From Halisarca cf. caerulea (taxonomy: Eukaryota; Porifera; Demospongiae; Chondrillida; Halisarcidae), in contig CAUJGJ010000242.1 in assembly GCA_963170055.1 (NCBI GenBank), forward strand, positions 6,025,859-6,048,358: a stretch of 22,500 bases of DNA, read 5' to 3'. The stretch's first letter is position 1. Every line of letters begins with the position of its first letter. Shown one piece after another: positions 11,151 to 20,120 of the stretch. The notes under the pieces were generated by a model that worked only from the letters and a program-made list of their open reading frames with translations, had not been told where the DNA came from and searched no databases. Both the position numbers and the translations under genes were made by a program.

Positions 11151-11165
11151 GTGCAGTATAAAAGC
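10840..11165 (+). promoter_or_regulatory. Conserved promoter module and TATA box of gene 11237
   Basis: TATAAAAG at 11157-11164 lies 80 bp before the ATG. Upstream, words shared with the other family promoters occur in the same order: ACACAGTACACA, AATATGG or AATTGGAG, GTCTATAGGA-like, CTTGATTCACTCCGATAAC, GTGCAAAAA, GAGCCAGTGTAATAGC, ATGATGTCAGTAAAT, TGAAGAAGCCAGGAT. The same module precedes the ATGs at 14229 and 18436. Conservation while other sequence drifts suggests shared control, but recent duplication alone could also explain it. Confidence 0.7.
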
Positions 11166-11236
11166 TGCCAGCTAGCGCTGTAGGTTAGAGAATGCATTCA
11201 TCAGTTTGAGCAAATATCCATACACCATACACAGCA

Positions 11237-12438
11237 ATGGAAACTAGTTTTATGCTCTACTTGGTGTTCATTGTCAGTATCACTGCTAATGCAGTGTCTG
11301 CTGACCATCCAGTCACTGCTGTTGGCAGAGTGAGATGTAAAGTAGGTTCCAAGTACCTCCCAGTACCAGGAGTGAAGGTTACACTGCTGGATGATGATCC
11401 TATTGTTGATGACATTATGGCAACTGGAAAAACTAATGCATTCGGTAGATTCAAACTTTCTGGCCAGGGAGGAGACCTTTTTGGAGGAAAACCTGATCCA
11501 AAGATCCAAGTAGAGTATGTCTACAATGGAAAAGAAGGGAATATTGAAATTGAAGGTGCATTGTTTAATCGGAAAGATGATTCAGACAAAAAGTCATATG
11601 CCAAAAGCGTGAATTTTGGGAACCTTGACTTTGACAATCCACACTGCCGGGCATATCTCATGTTCCATCATGTGCTAAGAGAGTATCATGCATTTGGTAT
11701 AGGGAAGCCACCGTTCACCACTCTCCATGTGAAGACCAATGCCCTCATCCATGGTGGAACACCATACACTACCACTGATGTTATTCGCATACCACAATCC
11801 TGGGACCCTATCTCCTTGAAAACTGCCAAACATGAGTTTGCTCACGCCGTCAGGCACACCTTTGATGGTAGCCTTGCAGAATTCCTTGCTGATGTTGTGA
11901 AGTACGGATATGCGCAAAAACATCACTGTAGCCTAAAGACCAACCTTGGGTTTGCCTTCAATGAGGGATGGGCTCAGTACTGTGCTGGAGAATGTGCTGG
12001 TGAGTAGTGTAGAGTAAAATTAATACAATACAGTTACTCAGACTATATATATGTATAGTATATATTTCACCATTTTAATCGTGTTATCCCTACACATATT
12101 GAGGACCCCTATGAACTCCATAGGATATTACACATATATAAGGAATCCAATACAATAATTCATCCAAAATCATTAAAAAATTAAATATTAAATGCATACA
12201 TTGCAAAACACTATTATACTAATATTATAATTATATTCTTTCACGGATGACAGGCAACACTGGTACAGACTACACCATTGAAGGGAATGTAGCCACTGCT
12301 CTGAGGAAACTGGCTGAGAAGTGTAAAACCAGCAGAGGAAGAATGATCATTATTTTGAAAAAAGCTGGACCAAGGAGTATCAAAAGTTTCCAGGAGTTCA
12401 ATGCCAAACATCAACAGTTTTACAAATGCAAACTGTAA
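11237..12438 (+). CDS. Secreted transthyretin-like/HExxH metallopeptidase-like protein, copy A (intact motif)
   Basis: Exons 11237-11999 and 12254-12438 join in phase 1 (donor CTG/GTGAGT, acceptor GATGACAG/GC) to give 315 residues. The start has G at -3 and +4. Residues 1-22 form a signal peptide (hydrophobic core FMLYLVFIVSIT, Ala-x-Ala before Asp23). Residues ~28-135 resemble the transthyretin-like family: GRVRC, PVPGVKVTLLDDD, DDIMATGKT, DPKIQVEYVYNGKEG. From ~136 comes a region with KPPFTTLHVKT, then H199-E-F-A-H203, a zinc-peptidase HExxH motif, and FNEGWA with Glu243 as a possible third ligand 40 residues on. Exon 2 adds TDYTIEGNVATALRKL and a tail ending FYKC. Six or more Cys fit an extracellular protein. 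Likely a secreted zinc peptidase or a derived binding protein. The HExxH call is motif-based, the substrate unknown. The only copy here with both motif histidines. Confidence 0.88.
12000..12253 (+). other. Phase-1 intron of copy A
   Basis: GTGAGT donor and a TTTCACGGATGACAG acceptor, 254 bp. Introns of similar length and ends occur in the 14229 gene (240 bp) and the 18436 gene (269 bp). Without splicing, copy A would stop within two codons (GGT GAG TAG). Confidence 0.85.
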
Positions 12439-12799
12439 AACAGCAGTCAAGTGAACTAAAAGTAGTTTACAGTCAGTTTGGCTATAATTATAGTCAAGAA
12501 ATTAATCTACCATACAACCTGCTATATCATTGCTATCACGGCTATTAATATTAACATATATCAAAACAAATAATACTCATGCGCCTTCTATATTATACCC
12601 GTTCACCAATATATTTTTCAGAGAAACGATTTCCAATGGCATAATATGATATCAGCACACTCATTTGAATTGAATATTCTTGATTGAATTTTTTCTTTAA
12701 ATTTTACAGTACTAGTCTAGACTAAGTCTAGGCTTTAGGAGTATTACATGCATTTTAGATCCAAGAACTATATAAAAGAATACACATGCAATAATATGC

Positions 12800-12873
<74 letters not shown>

Positions 12874-13849
12874 GATTATTACTATAAAAAACAACCGGTA
12901 TATGCAACAACAATAAATTGAACACTAGATACATATATAGATAATTAATAATATTATTGTACACATATTACAATGACAAATACGAACACAGATAAATAAT
13001 TATAGTAATTATACGCATGTTCACATATTACAATAGCATGTAGAATAATTAATCAATGTCAAGGAGCTGTGAATCACATATTAATTATTGGTATATAGCT
13101 AGGTCATTGTGTACGGACTTTAAAATCCTATATACACCCTAGCTTGCTTATTTCCACCTGCTGCATGCTGTGGCAGATCAGAGGGGAAATGCTGCTGCGA
13201 TGCTTGTTTGGCTCCCTTGGGCCTGGTTGACTTCTGTGTTTAGTGTGTGCTGTCTGTATGTTATACTGATACAGTTCGTAGGTTATTTAAACATTTTTAT
13301 GTATTAAAATTAATTTATCATTTTTATATTATATAGGATTATGTAATTCTACAGTCTCAATACAATGACATAATCAGCTAGGAAGTGACTCATTCAAAAT
13401 CACGTTCCATATGAAAATATTCACTATAGTACTATAATAAAAGCCATCACATTTTGAAATTATTCTGCACTAAAACAGGAACAGGGATCAGGTCTCCCCA
13501 TGCATGCATGCCTTCACGAATTATTGTCTACCTCAGTTATTTTGCACAAAGTACAGAAACACTTTAAATTCAACCTCCAATGAATAGCAGGCAGCATTCA
13601 TGAAACACATGCAGCAGTTTAGCATGGGTGATAAAACTAATGATCTTTCATTGTCACTGTCTACCAGTTATAATATTGAAAGTATACCAAATTTTGCTGG
13701 GAGGACATTGTCAAATACTCCTAGCAGCCTTAAACAAGTGTGTAATATGTATCTTTTGGTGTATCACCAGCTGGTTAAAATTATATTTAACAGTTAAATT
13801 CTTTTGATCAAATCATTGACATTTATAGAATCTGATTGTCTCTCAGCTA
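12439..13849. other. Downstream region of copy A, non-coding
   Basis: Positions 12460-12700 are diverged 3' flank shared with 8440-8700 and in part 19680-19760. An AATAAA lies at about 12912-12917, after an AT repeat. Positions 13440-13530 repeat the AACAGG...CAGGTCTCCCCATG block found at 1-42 and 9120-9158. A 65-codon frame at 13600-13797 has no recognisable features and no family partner. Confidence 0.45.
12804..12870. repeat. (AT)n microsatellite
   Basis: About 67 bp of alternating AT. Confidence 0.95.
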
Positions 13850-14163
13850 GTATTGCACAGTACACAAGAAAGCAATTGGAGGGTGCAGGAAAAAATAATG
13901 TCTATAGGATAAAGAAGAGGCAAAAGTGTAAGAAGTAATGCCCAAGGCGTACATTATCAACTTGATTCACTCCGATAACACTGCAAAAATCAACAGCAGG
14001 ACAACATGCAGTCCCGGGTGCATGACCAGCTGCTGAGCCAGTGTTATAGCTATGATGTCAGTATATAAATGTATATCTGATTCACCTTATAAGTGTAGAT
14101 GCCTGAAGAAGCCAGGATGAACCTTCACCAGCATAAACTTCCAATGGACACACAGTATAAATG
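13850..14163 (+). promoter_or_regulatory. Conserved promoter module and TATA box of gene 14229
   Basis: TATAAATG at 14156-14163 is 73 bp before the ATG. The upstream words match the other two promoters: GCACAGTACACAAGAAAGCA, TTGATTCACTCCGATAAC, GAGCCAGTGTTATAGCTATG, ATGTCAGTA, GAAGAAGCCAGGATGA. The long outer block (9873/17213 type) is missing, so this unit is shorter. Confidence 0.7.
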
Positions 14164-14228
14164 CTACCAGTTTTAGGTCAGAGAATGCATTCATAAGTTT
14201 GAACAAAGTATACACCTGGTCCACTGCA

Positions 14229-15405
14229 ATGGAATCGAGTTTTATGCTCTACTTGGTGTTCATCATCAGTATCACTGTTAATGCACAGATTACTGACCAT
14301 CCAACCCGTGCTTTTGGTACAGTGCGATGCAGAATGCATGGTTCCACTTACCTACCAGTACCAGAAGTGATGGTTTTACTCTTAGATGATGATACCAATA
14401 CGGATGATATCATGGTTACTGGAAAAACTGATGTATCTGGTAAATTCAGCATTTTTGGCTATGGAAGAGACCGTAATGGAGGAACACCCGATCCAAAGAT
14501 CCGAGTAGAGGATGTCTACAAGGGAAAAGAGGGAAATTTTGAAATTGAGGATGAAAAGAACATTCGGAAAGATAGATCCAAAGTATCGCCTTACTTTACG
14601 AGAGGCAATTTTGGATTTCTTGACTTTGACAATGCACACTGCCGGGCTTATGTTAAGTTCTACAGTGTGCTAAAGGGGTATTATGCATTGGGTATAGGGA
14701 AGCCACCATTCACCACTCTCCATGTGAAGACCAATGTTCGTGTCAATAGTGGAGCACCATACACTACCACTGATGTCATTCGCATACCAAAATCTTCCGA
14801 CCCTAACTCTTTGTCAACTGCCAAACGTGAGTTTGCTCATACCATCAGGCACAGCTATGATGGCAACCTTCTACACTTCCTTTTTGATGCTGTGAAGTTT
14901 CAATATGCACAAAGACATCACTGTAACCTAAAGACTAGCCTTAGGTTTGCCTTCAATGAGGGATGGGCTCAGTACTACGCAGGAGGATGTACTGGTGAGT
15001 GTAGTGTAGAGTAATATTAATGGAATCAGTTAGTCAGTACCATGTACGTAGTCAAATAGTATAGACTTTCCGCCACATTGTGTTATTCCTACATATGGAG
15101 TACCATGATTATAGTCCATTGTACACATATACAGATGCATTGATTCGCCCAAAGTCATTTAATATCATAATTATATATAATATTATATTCACTGCAAAAC
15201 ACTATAGTATCTTATTTTTCTTTTACTGATGACAGGAAACACTGGTACAGACTACACCATTGAAGGCAATGTAGCCACTGCTCTGAGGAAACTGGCTAGC
15301 AAGTCGATCGATGCTATGAAGTATCAATACGCACAAAGACATCACTGTACCCTATACACACCGACTAACCTTGGGTTTGCCTTCAGTGAGGGATGGGCTG
15401 CATGA
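14229..15405 (+). CDS. Secreted transthyretin-like/HExxH-family protein, copy B, with REFAH and a chimeric exon 2
   Basis: Exon 1 is 14229-14994. I prefer this ATG to the one at 14199 because it aligns with both paralogs, opens the signal peptide and sits in the same GCAATGG context. Donor GTGAGT, acceptor GATGACAG at 15235, exon 2 from 15236. Residues 1-19 are the signal peptide (VNA before Gln20) and ~28-136 the transthyretin-like domain. The protease-like motif is R200-EFAH: CAT (His) of copy A is CGT (14826-14828). FNEGWA is kept (Glu244). Exon 2 starts normally (GNTGTDYTIEGNVATALRKLASK) but after 15303 switches in frame to a copy of the exon 1 end (DAMKYQYAQRHHC, GFAFSEGWA) and stops at TGA 15403-15405, giving 311 residues without the usual C-terminal tail. 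It is either a chimeric gene or a gene decaying at its 3' end. Expression is unknown. Confidence 0.72.
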
Positions 15406-15600
15406 GTACTACGCAGGAGGATGTGCTGGTGAATATAGTTAAGTATATATAAGATAAGCAATCAGTTAGTCAGTATCATGCATTATAGTCTATAGACATT
15501 CCACCACACTGTGTTATATCCCTATATGGACTACCATTATAGTCCATTGTACACATATAAGGATGCATTGATTCCAAAGTCATTTAATATAATGATTAGA
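15304..15600 (+). repeat. Partial duplicate of exon 1 end plus intron, fused into exon 2 of copy B
   Basis: Positions 15308-15430 match the end of exon 1, including a donor-like GCTGGTGAATATAG. They carry an insertion of about 4 bases at the FSEGWA/QYY position that causes the TGA. Positions 15440-15600 match the following intron (TCCATTGTACACATATA, GATGCATTGATTC, AAAGTCATTTAATAT). No second exon 2 follows. Confidence 0.8.
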
Positions 15601-15629
15601 AAAAGTCATGTACATGCAAGTGTATGCCT

Positions 15630-16060
15630 AATCAGTGTTACAAACATACATAGAACTGGAATTGAGAGCACCTAGAAGTGACAAGGCATTCCCTCGCTGG
15701 ATGGCTACTGACATTCTCCGGATCAAATGATGATATGAATGGGCTTCATCAGTGGCCGTTTTGATGCGGCGAGCTATTTCTCGAAGAAAATATCCTGTTT
15801 CTGTAGGATGGAGCCAAAGTGTTGGAACACGTGGCGTCCCACACCAGAGGGCGACCACAATTCCAAGGCAACAAAGTTATACCCCGTCAGGCCGTTTGCC
15901 ATCTTGGCCAACCAGGTTAATTCTGCAGTTCAGGCTGGCAAGGCACTCCTGCAGCAGACAGATTCCTGTGAATGATGTCATTTATGGCATTGTGTCTGTG
16001 GTGGCGACCCACACTCCTACGGCAGCTCAATCCGTGTGTAGCAGACTCATCCACTTGTAA
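15630..16060 (-). pseudogene. Degenerate transposon-type ORF fragment
   Basis: Minus-strand frames read DESATHGLSCRRSVGRHHRH, HNAINDIIHRNLSAAG, then [20 protein letters not shown], with stops between. After a frameshift near 15830 they continue [20 protein letters not shown] and MSVAIQRGNALSLLGAL. From memory, this ordered set of motifs resembles a repetitive ORF in invertebrate genomes associated with reverse-transcriptase elements, but I cannot name the family. Several stops and at least one frameshift make it inactive. The overlapping + strand frames look like shadows. Confidence 0.5.
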
Positions 16061-16087
16061 TGCTTAATATAGTTTACCTACTACGAC

Positions 16088-16431
16088 ATTTTCTACAAAC
16101 CTGGATCAGAAAACAGCAATGCTGACCTACTAAGCTGACTACAATTGCCAGAATGCCCTACAGCAGTCTCTGTACCAGGTGAGCTTATCATGTCATTGTC
16201 GATGCCCATTAATTCTAAATGGCTATTGCAATCGTTCCAACAGCAACATCCTTCAACACTATATAGAAGCTAAGAGTCATGGTTGCCACTCATGGCATTC
16301 CTCAAATAGTAGTATCAGACAATGGATCAGCCTTCACTAGTTTCGAATTCATGACACGGAATGGCATTCGACACATCACCAGTGCACCTTATCACCCATC
16401 ATCCAATGGACTGGCTGAACTTATATTTTAA
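16088..16431 (+). pseudogene. Ty3/Gypsy-type pol remnant: RNase H end and integrase core
   Basis: Positions 16088-16200 read FYKPGSENSNADLLS, then a stop where an Arg codon is expected, then QLPECPT and VPGEL, as in the RNase H/connection region of Gypsy pol. Positions 16282-16431 read THGIPQIVVSDNGSAF, then NGIRHITSAPYHPSSNGLAE, the part of the integrase core around the second catalytic Asp and the third catalytic Glu region, followed by a TAA. The zinc-binding part of integrase and the first Asp are missing between them, so this is an internally deleted, dead copy. No LTRs were found. Confidence 0.8.
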
Positions 16432-16955
16432 TTTAGGATATGACTGTATAATAACAAAAACAATGAAGTTGAACACAATGTCAGTGAACACAATGGAGTG
16501 GATTGTATGTCCCCCGATCTGTATTTTACCCTCTACCCCTCAATTCAAGATAATTAGTTCTAATGCATCCCCGAACCAGTTGTAAAGTGTGGCAATTATA
16601 CATAATACGTATGAGCTCTTTGATTTATTCATAAAGCAGAAGAGCTTCAAACACTTCAAATCCCTTCTTTGTCATTATATGCAGTGTAGCATGCTACCTT
16701 TCTTTACCATCCACATTCCCTTATATGTGCCATCTCATCGGCCATTGGCAAGTGATTTGTCATGTATGTACTATAATAGTAGAAACTAACTTATCCACTT
16801 TAGTAAACACTTAAAGACAGCTACACTGCTATAGCTTCTGCACATTGCACAAGTTGTTAGTGCGACCTATTGCATGTTACTTGACAACTATCGATTGTTA
16901 TGACAAACTGGGCACTTAGCGAATACTGTCCTGACTGCAGGACAGGTATCCCAAA
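16432..16955. other. No feature recognised
   Basis: AT-rich spacer with short frames only (for example 16589-16789), lacking recognisable motifs. It may be further retroelement debris. Confidence 0.3.
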
Positions 16956-17117
16956 TACAGTGGAAACTAGTTAACACAAAGTTGCTTAACAAGAAATATT
17001 GCTTAACAAGAACATTTTCTTTGAACCAACTCTATATAGAATGTACTATCTTCATACTTTTAACAAGAACTAAATTTCAGTGTACCCTCGGTTTCTTGTT
17101 AACCAGTTTTCACTGTA
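16956..17117. mobile_element. Complete CAGTGGAAACT-type MITE, TA-flanked (158 bp)
   Basis: The left end CAGTGGAAACTAGTTAACA (16958) and right end, CAGTGAAAACTGGTTAACA in reverse complement (ending 17115), are inverted repeats with few mismatches over about 19 bp. TA flanks both sides (16956-16957, 17116-17117). CTTAACAAGAA words recur inside. It has no coding capacity and is probably mobilised by a Tc1/mariner-type transposase. A fragment of the same element lies at 66-106. Confidence 0.75.
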
Positions 17118-17212
17118 CTACCCAGTGTGGCTTCTTTGATGTACGCATGACATCATCAGGAGATACATAATGTTTCTCATCATCATATTAATGGTGAATT
17201 ATTAAAATTATA

Positions 17213-18360
17213 ACACACACTGGCAACATGTATGCACACAGTAGCACGTACATTTAAAATGCACACATTCATGCATACACTTATGCACACAGGCATGTAC
17301 ACAAGTGCATACAAGTATACTACACAAGTATGTATATACCAGTACTGATGTCACCACCTGTCAGACTATAGCTACAATCCACTAAACAAGCATTTCTTCT
17401 GCAGATACACTATGCCTCCAAAGTCACTATATGTCTCTATTGTTGCTTCCTAATAATCTTATAATTATGATCAGCTAGTTCTTACTATAGGCTATGCAAT
17501 TTTGCAATAATTATATCAGCCCAATAGTTGAAAACAGATAGTGCATTTTGTCCCCTAAAATTTGATTCACTTTTGTCATGGATTCTATTGATATAGTGAA
17601 ACCTCCAGAATAAGGACACCATTGGGACCACAGTAAGCTGGAGGTGTCCATATTTTAGAGGGCTGGAATGTATATATAATCAAAGGATTTCAAATAGGCC
17701 TGAGGGATGATGTCCTGTTATAAAGAAGATGGATGTATATTAGATGTTTCACTGTATTATGTACATGTCAATATTGTATTGAAGAACATACATCTGTCAG
17801 TGTGGAGTATATAATATTATATATACTCACCCATGCAATTTACATTTTTATCACAACCTCCTAAAGCAGGACTCAAGTCATGTTACAAAACTGCCGACTG
17901 CCTTTGTGACCAAATTTTGGGAGGCCGTTATGAGTTCAAATCAATCACAGCCCTGCATGCATGGCTCTATAGTTACTATCATACTAGCATGCAATTGAGA
18001 AAAAAAAACACAATCGTCAGTCATTAAATCATCCAGGGAACAGAAACAAGGGTTGTAAATTGCACCATGCGTAAGTGGACATTCACAGATGTCTCTACTA
18101 TAGTGGTATATACAGTACACACTGAGCACACGTGCATGGTACACAAGAAAGCAATTGGAGCTGAGGGGTAGGAATATTATTGTCTATAGGAAAAAGAAAG
18201 GACAGAAGAGTAGGAAGTAATGCCCTCTGATAACAGTGCAAAAAAATCAACGACAGGACAACATGCAGGCCTGGGTGCATGACCAGCTTTTGAACCAGTG
18301 TAATAGCTATGATGTCAGTAAATGTACATTCTTCGCCATTATTAACTTCCAACGGCTACA
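17213..18360 (+). repeat. Long upstream block of gene 18436, duplicate of 9873-11150
   Basis: Collinear with the block upstream of copy A, with a CAGTGAAAC-type element at about 17595-17754 (one left end rather than two). Open frames inside (for example 17833-18027) have no equivalent intact frame in the other copy and are not supported. Confidence 0.8.
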
Positions 18361-18370
18361 CAGTATAAAT
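18105..18370 (+). promoter_or_regulatory. Conserved promoter module and TATA box of gene 18436
   Basis: TATAAAT at 18364-18370 is 72 bp before the ATG. The upstream words match the other promoters: ACAGTACACACTGAGCACA, GAAAGCAATTGGAG, CTCTGATAACAGTGCAAAAA, GAACCAGTGTAATAGCTATG, ATGTCAGTAAATGTAC. The TTGATTCACT word and the GAAGAAGCCAGG word are missing here, so they are not indispensable to the shared layout. Confidence 0.7.
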
Positions 18371-18435
18371 GCTACTAACTGTAGGTCAGAGAATTCATTC
18401 ATCAGTTTGAACAAGTATACACCTGGTCCACTGCA

Positions 18436-19655
18436 ATGGAATCTAGTTTTATGCTCTACTTGGTGTTCATTTTCAGTATCACCGGTGAGGTACGTGCTAC
18501 TGACTATCCAGTCCTTGCTCATGGCAGAGTGCGATGCAGAATGCATGGTTCCAATTACCTACCAGTACCAGAAGTGAAGGTTATGCTCCTGGATGATGAT
18601 AAAAATAATGATGACATTATGGCTATCGGAAAAACTGATGCATCTGGTATATTCAGTCTTACTGGCTATGGAAGAGAAACTTATGGAGGAAAACCCGATC
18701 CAAAGATCCGAGTTGAGTATGTCTACCGAGGAAAAGAGGGAAATTTAGAAATTGAGGATGAAAAGCACGTTCGGAAAGATAGATCCAAAACAAAGCGTTA
18801 CTTTTGGCAAGTCGATTTTGGATTTCTTGACTTTGACAATGCACACTGCCGGGCTTATGTTAAGTTCCACAGTGTGCTAAAGGGGTATTATGCATTGGGT
18901 ATAGGGAAACCACCATTCACCACTCTCCATGTGAAGACCGATGTCCGTGTCAGCAGTGGAGCACCATACGCTATGACTAATATCATTCGCATACCAAAAT
19001 CCTCGGACCCTATCTCATTGTCAACTGCCAAACGAGAGTTTGCTCACACCATTAGACACAGCTATGATGGCAACCTTGTACAATTCCTTGTGAATGCTGA
19101 GAAGTATCAATACACACAAGCACATCACTGCAACTTAAATACTAACCTTAGGTTTGCCTTCAATGAGGGATGGGCTCGGTACTATGCAGGAGAATGTACT
19201 GGTGAGTATAGTGTAGAGTATAAATGCGATCAGTTTGTCAGTATAATGCACTTAGTGACGTCTATATATATATATGTATATAGACATTCCGCAACTTTGT
19301 TATTATGTTGTCCGGATCCCTTCATATGGAGTACCATTATAGTCCACTGTACAGATATGAGGATGCATTGATTCACCCATTGGCAAAGTCATTTATCAAC
19401 ATAATAACATATAGTATGTATGACTGTAAAACACTATAATTATTATAGTATCTTCTTTTACTGATGACAGGTAACACTGGCACAGACTACACCATTGAAG
19501 GCAATGTAGCCACTGCTCTGAGGAAACTGGCTAGCAAGTGCAAATCCAGCAAAGCGAACATGGTCACTGTCTTGATAAGAGCTGGAGAGAACGGTATCCA
19601 CTCTTTCAAACAGTTCAATAACAAACATCAACAGTTTTACAACTGCAAGTTGTAA
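18436..19655 (+). CDS. Secreted transthyretin-like/HExxH-family protein, copy C (REFAH variant)
   Basis: Exons 18436-19201 and 19471-19655 join in phase 1 (donor CTG/GTGAGT, acceptor GATGACAG/GT) to give 316 residues. The unspliced frame would run to 19371 through AT-rich intron and is rejected because exon 2 and both splice sites are conserved in the family. Residues 1-21 are a signal peptide (VRA before Thr22). The transthyretin-like domain (~28-136) shows GRVRC, PVPEVKVMLLDDD, DDIMAIGKT, DPKIRVEYVY. The protease-like segment reads R200-EFAH with codon CGA (19033-19035), against CGT in copy B and CAT in copy A. FNEGWA (Glu244) is kept. Exon 2 ends FYNCKL as in copy A. With no His at the first zinc position, peptidase activity is unlikely by the usual mechanism, yet the frame is intact. 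This suggests a pseudoenzyme or a binding protein. Confidence 0.87.
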
Positions 19656-20003
19656 AGCAGCAGTCGAGTAAATTACAAAATAATGGAAGTAGTTTCTATT
19701 CCATCTGGCTATATATAGTCATCATTCATTATATTATATTTTATATTATCATCATTGCAGCTATCAAAACTATCAAACAGTACTAATTAATCCATAACAG
19801 CATATTTTCCAGAGCACCTTTTACATTTACTCAATTGAATTCTTGCCATTCATGGTTGATAAACGCAGTACTCCTTACAACAATACAACAGTACAACAAT
19901 ATGGTAGTAATTATATTATAGTAATAATATGAGATAAATTAAGGACACCGGGCCAAAATAACCACATGTACACAACAGTGATATCTGGATTGCATGTTGT
20001 AAT
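19656..20003. other. Downstream flank of copy C
   Basis: Short similarity to the flank after copy A (GTAGTTTC..., CTGGCTATA...). No gene and no clear AATAAA near the stop codon. Confidence 0.4.
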
Positions 20004-20120
20004 AGTTATTGTATGGCCAACTGTGCATTGGCGTATTTATTGCTCAATTTCCCGAGGGCGTGAAGCGCCCGAGGGGCGAGTGCAATAAAGAGCCAATGCA
20101 TAGTTGGCCATACAATAACT
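20004..20120. mobile_element. Foldback (hairpin) element, 117 bp
   Basis: The left arm begins AGTTATTGTATGGCCAACTG and the right arm, in reverse complement, begins AGTTATTGTATGGCCAACTA. The arms continue to pair through GCATTGG, TTTATTGC and CCTCGGGCG to a GC-rich centre around CGTGAAGCG. Almost the entire length is self-complementary. Its GC-rich core differs from the AT-rich surroundings. No clear target duplication was seen. A foldback-type MITE is the simplest reading, and a structured RNA is the alternative. Confidence 0.7.

Noticed and set aside
13600..13797. 65-codon plus-strand frame downstream of copy A
   Set aside because: No motif, no signal peptide, no paralogous counterpart and no splice-site support. 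It is compatible with chance.
14199..14228. Upstream ATG adding ten residues to copy B
   Set aside because: The paralogs start at the equivalent of 14229. The extension would place polar residues ahead of the signal peptide, and it has no counterpart in copies A and C.
19202..19371. Unspliced extension of copy C beyond the exon 1 donor
   Set aside because: It runs into AT-rich intron. The donor, acceptor and exon 2 are conserved in the family.
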